Origin: Chionoecetes opilio
Taxonomy: Eukaryota > Arthropoda > Malacostraca > Decapoda > Majidae
Assembly (NCBI GenBank): GCA_016584305.1
Contig: JACEEZ010001253.1
Location: 1-64,000 of the forward strand
DNA length: 64,000 nucleotides
Direction: 5' to 3'
The notes under the pieces are model-generated. The model saw only the letters and a list, made by a program, of their open reading frames with translations. It ran no database searches and had not been told where the DNA came from. The position numbers were made by a program, and so were the translations under genes. Shown here one piece after another: positions 22,871-34,330 of this stretch (the first letter of the stretch is position 1; every line of letters starts with the position of its first letter).

Positions 22871-23556
22871 CATAGTGTGGCTGTTTTACTAGGGGGGAAC
22901 TCTTGGGAGCCGTCTTGTGCAATGAGTCTGGAAGGAAGATCTTGAGCTAGCTGTGTATACTGTGTGGTGTGATGGGAGCGAGCGTTGAAGTTCTACCGCA
23001 CCTGCCTGAGTCCTTATATACCAGTGGATGCCTGGCCGTGGTTACCCACGCGCACTACCCGTGATTGCCCGGAAGACGGCCGCCCTTCACACGTGGACCC
23101 AGCCGCGATGTACACGTGATCACCCGTAGTTCAGGCGTGATGCAGCCGCCCCCCGGATTACCCCCATGGGACTAGTTGAGTCCACGCGTGGAGCTTTTCC
23201 CGCGCTTACACGAGCGCTCCCACGCCGCGCGTAACCAGCGGAAGGACGCGGAACAGCAGCCCAGCGTCGGTTCAGCGGGCTTAACGGGGTTACCACACGT
23301 GTAAGCCATGTTCCGACCACTGTAGAGAAACAGCGCGGTAAAAAGTTTTTGTGGGAATTTACTCGCCAGCTGCTATGACGCAAAGTGCCTGTGTGGACCG
23401 GCGAGCCGTGTAAGGAGCGCGGGGGCGCAGAAGTGGGTCGAGCGGGTAGTTCTCCGCGAGAAGGAGCTGTAATTTGTGAGAGGGGTGAAGGACTGCAGGG
23501 CTAGTGCGCTACACACAATTTCTTAGATGTCACCATCATGTTATTGGCATGATTGG

Positions 23557-23868
23557 TTAGTTGTATGTGTCAAAAAGTATGCTAATGCCGAAATTAATCC
23601 TAGTGTCATTGTTTGTAGGTCCATAGATCACTGATACAGTCATTGTTTTTTTTTGTTTAAGTGAAATTGTAACTCTAATAACGAACGTTCGTATCAAATG
23701 ACTTGCACTGATGAAAAAATGACCAAAAATATGCATTACAAAATATCCAAAACGATTAATTTTTTCAAGAAATTTGATGTCTGTCTTCTCAGAAGTGTGT
23801 AAGAATTTTTTTGTGTTTGGATCTCGTAGAATGTATTTGCCATTATTTTCAATGATTATTATTTTCAA
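23557..23868 (-). pseudogene. Possible LINE endonuclease fragment
   Basis: A 103-codon minus frame ends with ISLKQKKTMTVSVIYGPTNN and DTRINF. The SVIYGPTN pattern, preceded by a basic strand, resembles the IISVYAPTN strand of LINE apurinic endonucleases. The first half of the frame (ENNGKYILRDPNTKKFLHTS) shows no such similarity, and no reverse transcriptase lies beside it. The sequence is AT-rich. It could also be a chance match in an unknown gene. Confidence 0.25.
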
Positions 23869-23929
23869 TTTTTTCTCGAATTTCTATTATTTTCGGAAAT
23901 CAGTTGGTCGATGACGCTCCCCCTGAAGG

Positions 23930-25440
23930 TAAGGAAAGCATCTAGACTGCGATGATAGTGCGTGGAAGGAGAGGAAGGAGGATGGGGAATATGTGTGTGA
24001 ATAAGGTATGAGTGAGATCAGAGCCGGAATGGCGAAACAAAAGAGACAGATAATGTGGAGGTGGAAGGATATGGAGGGCCGATGTGCGAGCGCGAAGAGG
24101 AACGAGTCAGGAAGAGTTAATAGGTAGCGGAATGATGAAAGAGTGAGAAAGACGAAGAATGGAGAAACACAGCGGCGAAGAAAGGTAAAGGAGAATGTTT
24201 TGAAGACGAGATATAGAGTATAATAGACTGAAGAGTGAAGGATTACACTTCTGAAGTGACCTAAAGATGAGAAATTCTAGATCACGGACTCAACATTTGA
24301 AATGGTGGAGAATCGATGCTGATAAAGAAGAGGAAAGATAGATACAAACTACTAAAAGATCGGGATATGGAAGTAGAGCAGCAAGGGTAATAGGAGGCAG
24401 GAGGATGGCTGGAGGAGGCGAGAGGAGGGATGTGAGGAGGAGGCGGTAGGATTATTGGAGATGCAGATTAAAAGAGCGGATTAGAGCAAAATAAGATATA
24501 TACAGGGTTGGCGAGAGAAATCAAATATAATAAGGAATCACGAGAGTAGTTCATAGCAGTAAGTCTGTGTCTGAATACTTCAGTTATAGCATGCTGAGCT
24601 GCACAACAGCCCAAGATATTTCAACGTGTCACTTTAGAGCGCGGATAGACTCTACTTACCTTATCTAAGGACAATCAAACAGAACATGGACTGATGGAGG
24701 AGGGGACCAAAATCGCATTCGCCATTCATGAAGGAATAATTCGATTAGCATCTCTATAAACACGCGATAAAAAAAAACAGGGATATTCTTCTTATTTCAT
24801 TTGGCCGCCCAGCAATTATATAAGGGTATAAAAACCAGTAAGTCCAATTTCTAATAACACTCCACCTTGTACTAGACAAATGTTTCGTTCCACTGATATA
24901 GATCGTTAAAATTAGAAGAGGAAGAGAAAGGTCAAAAGCGCCACGAAAGAAAGGGCTGAGTAAGAGACATGTAAATGGATGGCTGAGAGGAGTACCAAGG
25001 AATAGGGATCTGAGGAAATGGAACTCAAAAGAGACAGGCAAGGGATATGCCGAACGAGAGTAGGGAATGTTACGCCACCCTAGAGAGGTAACAGATGGTG
25101 GAAAATAAGGAATAAGGAACGCGACCAGTGAAGAAAACGCTGGCCCGGAAGATTAAGAGAGGAGAGAAGTGATGACCAGCAAAGGGTTGCCAGTAAACAA
25201 AGGACACGCTGTGGACATAGAAGAAAGAAGTGGATGAGATGAGAATAGAACAAGGGATATGTAAAGGTTGGGAGAGATAGACGGGAATTTAAGAAGTCCA
25301 TGTTCGAAGGGTTGCAAGCAGAGTTGAGTGGTATGGTGAAAATATGGCAGGGGACGATAGGGCAGTGGTAAAAGAGAGACGGAGAAGAAGAGACAGAGGA
25401 GAGAGACAAGAGAGAATGAGAGCGCCAGGATGAGTAGACA
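23930..25440. repeat. Purine-rich (A+G) low-complexity sequence
   Basis: The plus strand is strongly purine-biased, with GAGGA, GGAAG and GAAGAG words but less regular than a microsatellite. It grades into the pure GA tract that follows. The long Leu/Ser frames on the minus strand extend through both and are artefacts. Confidence 0.6.
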
Positions 25441-25594
25441 CTTGAGAGATTTTGAGAGAGAGAGACGAGAGGATGAGACGGAGGGAGCGATGAGAAGAAG
25501 CAAGAGAGAGAGAGATGGAGAGACGATGAGACCCTTCGAAAGATGACGGAGAGAGAGAGAGAGAGATGATGGAAAGCGAGGAAGCGATGAGAGC

Positions 25595-25625
<31 letters not shown>

Positions 25626-26038
25626 GAGAAGAGCAGAGCGAGAGAGAGAGAGAGAGAGATTAGGAGAGAGAGAGGAGGAGACGATAGAGCAAGAGAGGAG
25701 CAGGAGAGAGAGAGGAGAGAAGACGTAGACGAGAGAGTAAGACGAGAGAGAGAGAGAGGAGAGAATCGACGAGGGAGGAGGAGAGAGAAGAGAGGACCGT
25801 AGAGAGAGAGAGAGAGCAGAGCTAGAGAGATGAGAGACAGACCTGAGACAGGACGAGGAACGCTGCACCGAGATGTGAGAACAGAGAGAGGATGGGAGAG
25901 AGAGAGAGAGAGAGAGAGTTGAGGAGAGAGAGAGAGAGAGAAGAGTAGAGAGAGAGGGAGGGTGGGAGATGAGAGAGGGGGAGAGAGAGAGAGGAGAGGT
26001 CCCGAGAGAGATAAAGAAAGAGAGAGAGAGAGAGTGTG
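25440..26038. repeat. (GA)n microsatellite, imperfect
   Basis: About 600 bases of GAGAGA with frequent GC, GT and GG interruptions. It gives Arg/Glu frames on plus and Leu/Ser frames on minus that should not be annotated as proteins. Confidence 0.9.
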
Positions 26039-26039
26039 T

Positions 26040-28270
26040 GGAGACGAAGATAATGCCGCCATCGAGCGAAGTAAGGTGCATTGAGCAAGGTTGATAGCAT
26101 GCAACAACACGCCCGCCGCCCATTGGATCTTCAATAATCGATACACCTTCCACCAAAAAATAATGAAAGACTGCAATACAGTAGACAGACTGAGGATGAC
26201 ATAAGGGATAACATAAGCATCCCCTCGTGGTAAATTATCAGGTGAAGAAAAAGGTGCAATGCTTTCCCTCACCTCTCTACCAAAAACAAAAGACTGTCCG
26301 TTCAAAGGAATAAACAAATGCAAGTTAATAACGTGCAAAAGAAAAGTATAGTTCGTACCCAAAAAACCAGAAAGCCCGTTACTCCTTAATAATAACCAGG
26401 CATATCCCGGTAACGCCCAGGACACGCTTGGTACTTGGCTGCACTTCGACCCATCTAAACCAAACCCCACACGAGAGATAATTGAAAAGAGTGAAGGAGA
26501 GCAGTTGTACTCCACTTAATCAGCATTGCATGTGTGTGTCAGTACCAATGAATTAAACCCTCAAATCAAATTAACTCCAAGTCTATAAATTTACATAGAA
26601 GTCTAGTGGAATGTACATGAATATCAAATGGAACCGTACGTCCAGATAAACAATAGCAGGAAGGATAAATCATAATTAAATAAACAGAACAAAATTTAGT
26701 TGGATGAAGGTATATGAATCAAATGAGTAAATAGTGTTATTAAAGTGGGGTGAATGTAAACCGAAATAAGAGTAACACTAGTAAGTCAAATGAACCTTAA
26801 TCCAAAAAAAAAAGGCAATAAAATAATAGTTACTACCTTACCTGCCACAGGGACGTCACAACCATCACGAGGGTTCACATTCTTGCCTCCTCATGTTACC
26901 GCCACGGCTCGCAGGAAAGAGAGAATCAAGCACAAACACACCAGGCAAGACTAGGCTGCAGAGATGACACACGCACACGCACACGTTACCGTGGAGCACA
27001 CGCAACGCTAGGGCTTGCCATGGAGAACGCGAGATAATTAAAGACACTGAGATTTACTGATATTTAGATCACTCGACACCTGCGTTGGGTGGTGATGTTT
27101 TAGATACGCTGAACGTGAAGCACTGGTGAGGTTAAGATTTAATAGCCTTTAAAATCACGCATATATCTTACTTACTACTCACTTACAACACTTATGAAGT
27201 ACACGTCGGGTGAATTATTTGAGAGGCTGCTTGCAACGCTTGTTTACGTGAGCATACCGTCTACACGAGATTAGGACACCGTCTGGCTTTGAGGGTTGCT
27301 TTAGAAGGTCTTCGCATCATCATACGCTACGAAGGTGTGTTGCTGATATTAGCGACAGATTAAGGAAGAAAAGTAAGCAATGAAGGATATAAAAATCAAG
27401 TGAGGATGATATCAGATTCAGATTGAGGCCGAAAAGAAGTATGAGAGGAATCTAAAAAGTGAGGAGCATTCTAGTTGAGTGATGTGAGGGTGTGCGTAGG
27501 TTTGATAAAACGGGTGCTTTGTTGGGTTCAATCTGTCCTTTGTCATGTCCACCCCGTGCCCGTCACGGCACTACCCTTTTGTTCATTTCAATCGCCTTTC
27601 TTCCTGAACAGTTTCCGTCCCTTTGCTTATGTATCCTTTATAATTACTCTCATGTTGTTACCATTTATCTGTTATGGAATCTCGAGAACTCGCAACAACA
27701 GTACCTTTATAAACGCCAGCACACTTTGTCACAGCTTCTCAGTTCCCTCTGATTATCTGACATCTATACTTCTTATATTTATAACATTTATCTATGTTAT
27801 GAAAACCCGGAAAAATAAAAGCATATATATAACCAAATATGCCCCACAACGCGGTTACGATATGTGATAACTAAACCTCGAGGACACGAACGCGACACGA
27901 CACGACTGATCTGAGGTGTCGCGTATCGTAGGTGACCTCAATAGTAGGTTGGCGTCGCCTCTTGAGATGAAGGTCCGCGTAAGTGGATTCAAAGGGGAGT
28001 ATGTGGGGACCTGAAACACTGGGGGGACATGGGGACATGGCTGTCAGGTAATAAGTAGTGCCGAACATAATCTATCTTGCTCGGCGTGTATGGAATCCGA
28101 AATAGATCTGAGAGACTTAAACGCCTCTAGCAATATACTGCTGATATTATGATATGAACTAATGTGGAGAAGATCGCAATGAGGAGAGATGAAATGAGAG
28201 TACTGTGAGAGTAGTTTCGTGAAGCGCAGTGCATAGAAAAAGCTTCAGTGAGGTTGTATGTTTACTATAA
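26040..28270. other. Unique-looking sequence, no gene recognised
   Basis: A minus frame entering from the GA tract stays open to 26,515 (about 140 non-repeat codons, hydrophobic in part: VINLHLFIPLNG, VIPYVILSLSTV). A plus frame at 27,475-27,867 (130 codons) is also hydrophobic. Neither has a domain I recognise, and frames of this size are expected by chance here. They are the least unlikely places for a host exon in this stretch. Confidence 0.3.
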
Positions 28271-28535
28271 CGGAAGGTAGGGGGAGACATAGCTAGGGAG
28301 TAGGCCTACGGGGGACCAAGGCTGTGGGAAACAGACGATGGGAACGCGTACAGGGGGGTACTGAGGACCACCCCCCCGCCGGGAGTACAGGGGGGAAAAC
28401 AGGCGCTGGGTGGGACATTGCTGGGGGATTGAGGCGGGGGAAGGTACAGGGGGACACTAGAGTCTGGGGGATACAGGAAGAACGAGAGCTGGGGAGGAGA
28501 TAGGGGGTGCTCTACGCTGGCTGGCAAGCGGTACA
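28270..28535. repeat. G-rich degenerate minisatellite
   Basis: The plus strand has runs of three to six G every 15-30 bases, with recurring words like 'ggtacaggggg' and 'ctgggggat'. The unit is loose, about 28-32 bases. The opposite strand gives a Pro-rich frame of 80 codons, which is a by-product. Confidence 0.6.
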
Positions 28536-28962
28536 TGGGCGGTATCAAAGCTGTAGAGTCGCTGTCAGATCAGTCATAGTAGTGTGAAGATATTGCTATC
28601 AAGTGCGGTGTGATTATTCTCGCACCTTAGCCTCAGTAGGGCAACACAATTAGAGTGGCAGCCGGTATCATATCGGTGAGTTCATGTAACCTTATTTTTG
28701 TATTACGCTATTTCCACAAACAAAACTAAATCGAACTTGATTGTGGAAATTTGGCACCCGAGTGATTCGGCGACCCCCATACATCCGCTAGAATTGACGT
28801 GCGCTATTCTTTTTTTGCATGACGTTTTAAGAATCTATAACCGTTCGCTCCTACCTCTCATGAAACAAGCATTTTATTATACACACTAGCCGCAAAGACG
28901 CCCCTCCAGGCGGATCTTTTGTTTGCTAGCTCCTGCGGAGGGCGATTGGTGGGCCGTCGTCC

Positions 28963-29768
28963 CACCAAACACAGACGCTCCAGATAGCCCCTTCTAGCTT
29001 TCCTGAAATCATGATTGTATGTATTAACGCCAACCCATTCACATCACCCGCAACCCATTCACTCACCCATTACCCATCACCCCCACCCATTCACTCACCC
29101 ATTACCCATCACCCCCCACCCATTCACTCACCCATTACCCATCACCACACACCCATTCACTCACCCATTACCCATCACCCCCCACCCATTCACTCACCCA
29201 TCACCACACACCCATTCACTCACCCATTTCCCATCACCCCCCATCTATTCCCTCACCCATCACCATCACCCCCCACCCATTCACTCACCCATCACCCCAC
29301 ACCCATTACCCATCACCCCCACCCATTCACTCACCCATTACCCATCACCCTACATCAAGGTTCGGCCCACCAAACACAGACGCTCCAGATAGCCCTTCTA
29401 GCTTTCCTGAAATCATGATTGTATGTATTAACGCCAACCCATTCACATCACCCGCAACCCATTCACTCACCCATTACCCATCACCCCCCACCCATTCACT
29501 CACCCATTACCCATCATCCCCCACCCATTACCCATCACCACACACCCATTCACTCACCCATTACCCATCACCCCCCCCCATTCACTCACCCATTACCCAT
29601 CACCACACACCCATTCACTCACCCATTTCCCATCACCCCCCATCTATTCCCTCACCCATCACCCATCACACCCCACCCATTCACTCACCCATCACCCCAC
29701 ACCCATTACCCATCATCTCACCCATTCACTCACCCATTACCCATCACCCTATATCAAGGTTTCCTCAA
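28963..29768. repeat. Tandem duplication of about 403 bp containing a 30-bp minisatellite
   Basis: Two copies (28,963-29,365 and 29,366-29,768) each begin with CCACCAAACACAGACGCTCC, continue through a shared unique lead of about 80 bases, and then run into repeats of CCCATTCACTCACCCATTAC plus CCATCACCCC. Each copy ends CCCTA(C/T)ATCAAGGTT. The His/Pro/Ser/Thr frames of 125-135 codons come from the minisatellite. The minisatellite unit counts differ slightly between copies. Confidence 0.9.
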
Positions 29769-29835
29769 TTCTCGCAACCCACTTTTTTTTCACAATTCTC
29801 GCTAATAGGCTGCTAAAAAAAAAAAAAAAAAAAGT

Positions 29836-29940
29836 GATCGGATCATCTCATAAGTGGGCTTAAAACCTTCCCCTGGTCGAGCTGGTTCCAAAACTGTGCC
29901 ATATGAGGGGATTGGGGCACTGGGGGCGGCACCTATCGCG

Positions 29941-29984
<44 letters not shown>

Positions 29985-30012
29985 CACACACTTTCGCTTA
30001 TATTATTATAGA
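29836..30012 (+). mobile_element. 3' tail of an RTE-like LINE or its SINE
   Basis: After an A run (29,816-29,833) comes a short body, then (GACA)n (29,938-29,980), then CACACACTTTCGCTTATATTATTATAGATT. A tail of the form CAGACAGACA followed by CACTTTCGC(A/T)TTTATAATATTA is familiar from the 3' ends of RTE-clade LINEs and SINEs in invertebrates. No coding part is present. Orientation is inferred from the tail. Confidence 0.4.
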
Positions 30013-30067
30013 TTATGAAAAACAGTAAACGCATAATAACAAGGTATAACGACAGAGAAAAATATAA

Positions 30068-30108
30068 TCTCTCTCTCTCTCTCTCTCTCTCTCCTCTCTT
30101 CTCTCTCT

Positions 30109-30187
<79 letters not shown>

Positions 30188-30272
30188 ATCTCTCACACTC
30201 ACATACACACACACACACACAAACGCACACACACACTCACATACACACACACATACACACACACGCACATTC
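30068..30272. repeat. (CT)n followed by (CA)n microsatellites
   Basis: About 115 bases of nearly pure CT (30,069-30,180) are followed, after a short ATTTTTTATCT break, by CA repeats (30,193-30,270). Confidence 0.9.
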
Positions 30273-33200
30273 ATTTCGGTATTTTGGGTACCGACAAAGT
30301 AGTACAGGAGCATTAGTAAAAATTTAACAAAAACCTAAAAAAAATAGTAGAAAGGCTTTTTTTTCCGGGGAGCTCCAGAAAACCATAAGCGGGGGCCATG
30401 GAAAAGTTCTGCAAATTAAACCTGGTGGCTTACAAATTGAAGATGGCCCGCTATAACAATTTTGCGAAAAGGTTAAAAAATCCCAAAACGGCAAACGGGA
30501 AAACTTTACATGGACCATGCCATGTTCTTTTTGATTAAAAAAATTTGCATAAAGTTAATTCTTATATTAAAATAATAGTGAGTGATAATTAGCAAAAATT
30601 TATAATTAATGTTATTATAATAAAAAATGGTCGTGGTCGAGGAATTTTACAGAAGCACACCCCAATAAATGGGGCTGCTATGCCCAGTGCACCCCCAAAT
30701 ATGCGAGCCCGGAATGTTTCACTGCAGTCCACAGTCACACATCTGACCCACGTAAATCTGCGGCTACAGTACACCCAAATGAAAAGACTAGAGCCTTCCT
30801 CAACGGCTAAAAGTCACTCTCCTTTTTCATATGGAGCCCATGATGCTTGGTCTGTTAGCAAGCGGTGTTGTTGCTGGAAAGGTGTAAATGCGATCCATTT
30901 GATAGGGGGTGAAAGGGTGTTCTTAATGACGGGGAAAACCTATGCTGACGTAAAATTAAAACAAAAGACCGTGTGCCCACATCATGGTGAAAAAAAAACG
31001 GGTCACTTGCGGGGTGTTGATGGAGGTGAATTAAACATATTGCATGAGGGTCAATGTGTGACCCGGGGGAGTTCTGAGATGGAGGAATACCCTTTTTCCG
31101 ATTTCCCCAAAACGCCACCCTCCCTATTCGATAAAGGTTCAGGGGAAAGAACACAAAGAGTGTCCTTGCTAGGTTCTCAAGTCAAAAGTGAATGCCTTAG
31201 AACTTCCAGTAAGAAAAGTTTGTTTGAGGAGGAATCTTTTTCAAAGTTTCCCATGGCCGCGACCCCACATAAACCAGGTGTGTGACCGTATTATCCCATT
31301 TTCTTGTTCACTATGGCCAGGGTATGTGTGTTTGACGGATATGGCAGTGTTTCCTAAATAAAATGGGGAAAACGAGCGAAGACCCAAACAGAACACTTCC
31401 CTGACATGTCTTTGAGTTGGAAATAAAAACCCACAACATCAAAAAAGGCTTTCTTGGGTAATGAGTTTAAACCAAAAAATTTTAAAGGAAAAATATAGGC
31501 GTGGGAAATTGTCAACAGGTGTTGCAGATGTGAGTGGTTTGATTGAATAAAGTGCCAGGGATTACATTAACTGCCATAAGGTCCCCCAAAAACTAAAAAT
31601 TGCCTGTCTTTGTCGGGGGAACTGATATGCTTGTGGTATGATGGTCGAAAAAAACCACCCCAAACATGAATCTTCAATGCCTTGGACGGAAACCCTTTGC
31701 ATGTGCAGTATCGTAAAATCCGGAAGCTTTTCTACCCAAAAACAACCCCGATGTTTTACTGAATCACTGGTGTGATACTGTGCTTTCCATTACAATCAAG
31801 GAAAAAAAAAAAAGGGCCCCTTTTTTCAGCTTTTTCGAAGTGATGAAATTTTGGGGACTTTTTGAGTTTTTTTCCTCAGTCTGACAGCAGTCTGATGGAT
31901 AGCACGTGGGAATTTGTTTCACTAAAGCGTATGGGCGCCCTCAATTTACTGACAAGCATCCTATGTTATGTATTTCCCGATCTACACGTAAGCGCCTTAT
32001 CCTCATCGGGTTTCAAGTTCGAATAAATCCTCCAATTTCAGCACTGCCAAGTTCCTAGCTATGAAAAAACCCATGCTTTCAGCAATGGCAGGGAAAGAGC
32101 TACCCCAAATGGTGGGGGTGGGAGTAAGAGGGGGGGATACTTGTTCCTTCTATACCGATAGGCCTGTTGCCCCCGAGAAGGTACGAAAGGTATCTTGCGG
32201 CTGCAAGGTAGGGTGGGAAAGTCATGTGTTGTTACAAGGCAGGAGGGAGTGTACCATAATGTGCACTGGTTGATGGGTAAAATTGTAAAAATTCGCATTT
32301 TCTTGATGGCAAGGCAAAGGGGATCCCATGATTAGGCTTCCTTCAACTATGGTTTGGGTTATTTTGGGTTTAAATTTGGGTGTTTTGACAATATAACATA
32401 GTTTGGCTATTATAAATGTAACGTAAGTAAAAGTTTGGGTATTATTAAAATATTTTTATTTTTTTTTTATTTTTTTTTTTCACCTTTTTTGAATTTAGCT
32501 AATTATTTCAACTCAAAATATTTTTTTTTGGGGGGCCATTGATTCAGCCCCAAAAAAGTGTACACACAAAAAATTTTTTATACAATCGGATGGATGATCA
32601 TAGTACTTTTTTTATTTTATCGTTAATTGTGATGGCGGCCATTTTGAATTATGAAAAAACCCCGAGGTTTTAATTTGCGAACTTTGGGATAAGGGGGATT
32701 TTAACAATATTTTGGAGCTCCTGAAAAAACAGCTTCATATTTATTTCCCCCTTTTTAGCTAAGCTCCTGTATAAAAATACACATTTTCTCCGTCCGACCA
32801 AGATTTCACTTTCACAGAAAAATTAAAAACCGCAAACAAAGCACAAACGGGAAAAAAGGCAACCCTCTTCCCCTCCCCTCATAGCAACACAGCTGACCCA
32901 AGCAGCCCGCCATCCCATCATGATGGTGGAACCCCGGTCTTGGGAACCAAGAGTAAACACCTCGCTCACTGGGCCCCCGGAAAAAACAGGTTCCCGGCCT
33001 CCTTCCTTATATTGCAACTGGCCGGAGAGGGGACAGACAGAACACAGAGATCACCAGGGACGGTTACCTTTTGCTCCCATACGACACCTCCCTGTGTCTG
33101 TGTGTACCCCCCACCTGGGGGGGGTGTAGACCTTGTCACGTCATTAAATTTCCCGGGTCTGTCATTAACATTAGTTTTATTGGCCGTTACTTTAAAGAAC

Positions 33201-33450
33201 TGCGGACATTTTTAATGTATAAACCTTCACAGTTCAATATATTATATTTATATATAATTTTCTTAATCGTTGTAGAATTGTCCTACCGAATCCTTGGGGA
33301 CTAAAGAAACTTTTTAAATTACGTAAGAACCCCTGACCACGTTTTAGCCCCTACCAAAGACTACTCTATATGGACTTTCTACTCTTTTGGGGGTATTTCC
33401 ATGGAGCCAGTTTTGCGATTCCTCCTTTTGAAAACCACTCCCTTTTCCCT
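30273..33450. other. Mixed sequence with one longer open frame, no gene recognised
   Basis: The plus frame 30,680-31,285 (201 codons, first Met at 30,680) is the longest non-repeat frame in this part. It contains HLIGGERVFLMTGKTYADVK and a CCCW run but no domain I know. About one frame of this length per window is expected by chance, so I do not call it a gene. 32,400-32,560 is AT-rich with T runs. No other coding signal is seen. Confidence 0.3.
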
Positions 33451-33464
33451 TTTTATGGGTTTTT

Positions 33465-34330
33465 CAGTTATTGAATACCGTTTCTTCGTAAATGTTTTTT
33501 CATAAATTATCAAATAAAAACAGCAAAAGAATAAAAAAATGCCATTTTAGAGAGTTAAGAAATAGCAAACTTTAAAATTTACTTTAGCTCACGCCATTTA
33601 ATATTTTGTGAGAAAAATTTTAGATGCTACGATAAAAGAACGGATTTTTATTAGCTTTCCATTGCTAATTTCGTTTTTGATAAAAGAACAAGCCCATAAT
33701 TAGCGTTAACTAAAAAATAATTCATCTATCGGGGCAATTTCCCCAGGATTGTTATTTATTTTGTTAACGCTAATTTTTGATGGTTTAAATTTATTTTTCA
33801 GAAAATGAAATATACAATGGAAAGCTAATTAAAAATTTGCTTTTATTTATATGTTGTTAAAAAGTCTTCACGAAAATTCAAATTGCGATGAGGGTTAAAT
33901 GCTTAAATCATGCATATCTCTTTAAATTTATAAGGAATTTTTAGGTATTTTTTCAGTTTTTATTTTATAATATATAGAACAAACATTCCGAAGATAACAT
34001 GTACATTTATACGATATGCCAAGGGTTTCTGTATTCATGGAACACTTTTTTACTTGCCGATACGATTGATGATGTTATTTTTTTTTGTAACGATTTTTGG
34101 GATGGGGTAATCATTATCAGTAACAAATTATCAATGGAAAGCTAAAGAAAATCCCCTTCTTCTATCCCGCATCTAAAAGTTTTTTCGCCAAAAAATTAAA
34201 AGGGGAAGATTTAAGGATTATTTAGGTCATGCATATTTCTTCACTCCTCATAATGGCATTTTTTTAGTGATTTTACTGTTTTTTTTTGATAAATTATAGA
34301 ACAAAAAGTTACGAAGATAACGGAATCATG
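33465..34330. repeat. Inverted and direct repeat family of about 200 bp, three copies
   Basis: The copy at about 33,465-33,675 is inverted relative to copies at about 33,810-34,000 and 34,125-34,330. Shared words in order are CAATGGAAAGCTAA, ATCTAAAA(A/G)TTTTT, CATATTTCTT/CTATTTCTT, AATGGCATTTTTTTA, a TTTACTGTTTTT-like run, GATAA(A)TTAT and TTACGAAGA. The sequence is AT-rich and non-coding. This arrangement fits a fold-back or MITE family that has also duplicated locally. Confidence 0.7.

Larger units (their letters stand above)
18400..23450. mobile_element. Decayed PIF/Harbinger transposon with two convergent genes
   Basis: A Harbinger DDE transposase lies on the plus strand (18,830-20,207) and a basic, probably MADF-type protein on the minus strand (about 20,990-22,870). 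Two separate genes of this kind are the hallmark of the superfamily. Both outer regions (about 18,400-18,740 and 23,020-23,450) are CpG-rich, unlike the AT-rich middle. A candidate subterminal inverted pair is GTGGTTACACGCG...CCCGCTAAACC (18,568-18,597) against the complement of about 23,266-23,296. I could not fix the exact termini or the 3-bp target duplication. Confidence 0.6.

Noticed and set aside
27475..27867. 130-codon plus frame with hydrophobic segments as a membrane protein
   Set aside because: The hydrophobicity follows the T-rich composition. No signal or family motif supports it.
28963..29816. Regularly spaced repeats resembling a CRISPR array
   Set aside because: The repeats are contiguous minisatellite units without unique spacers, and the setting is eukaryotic.
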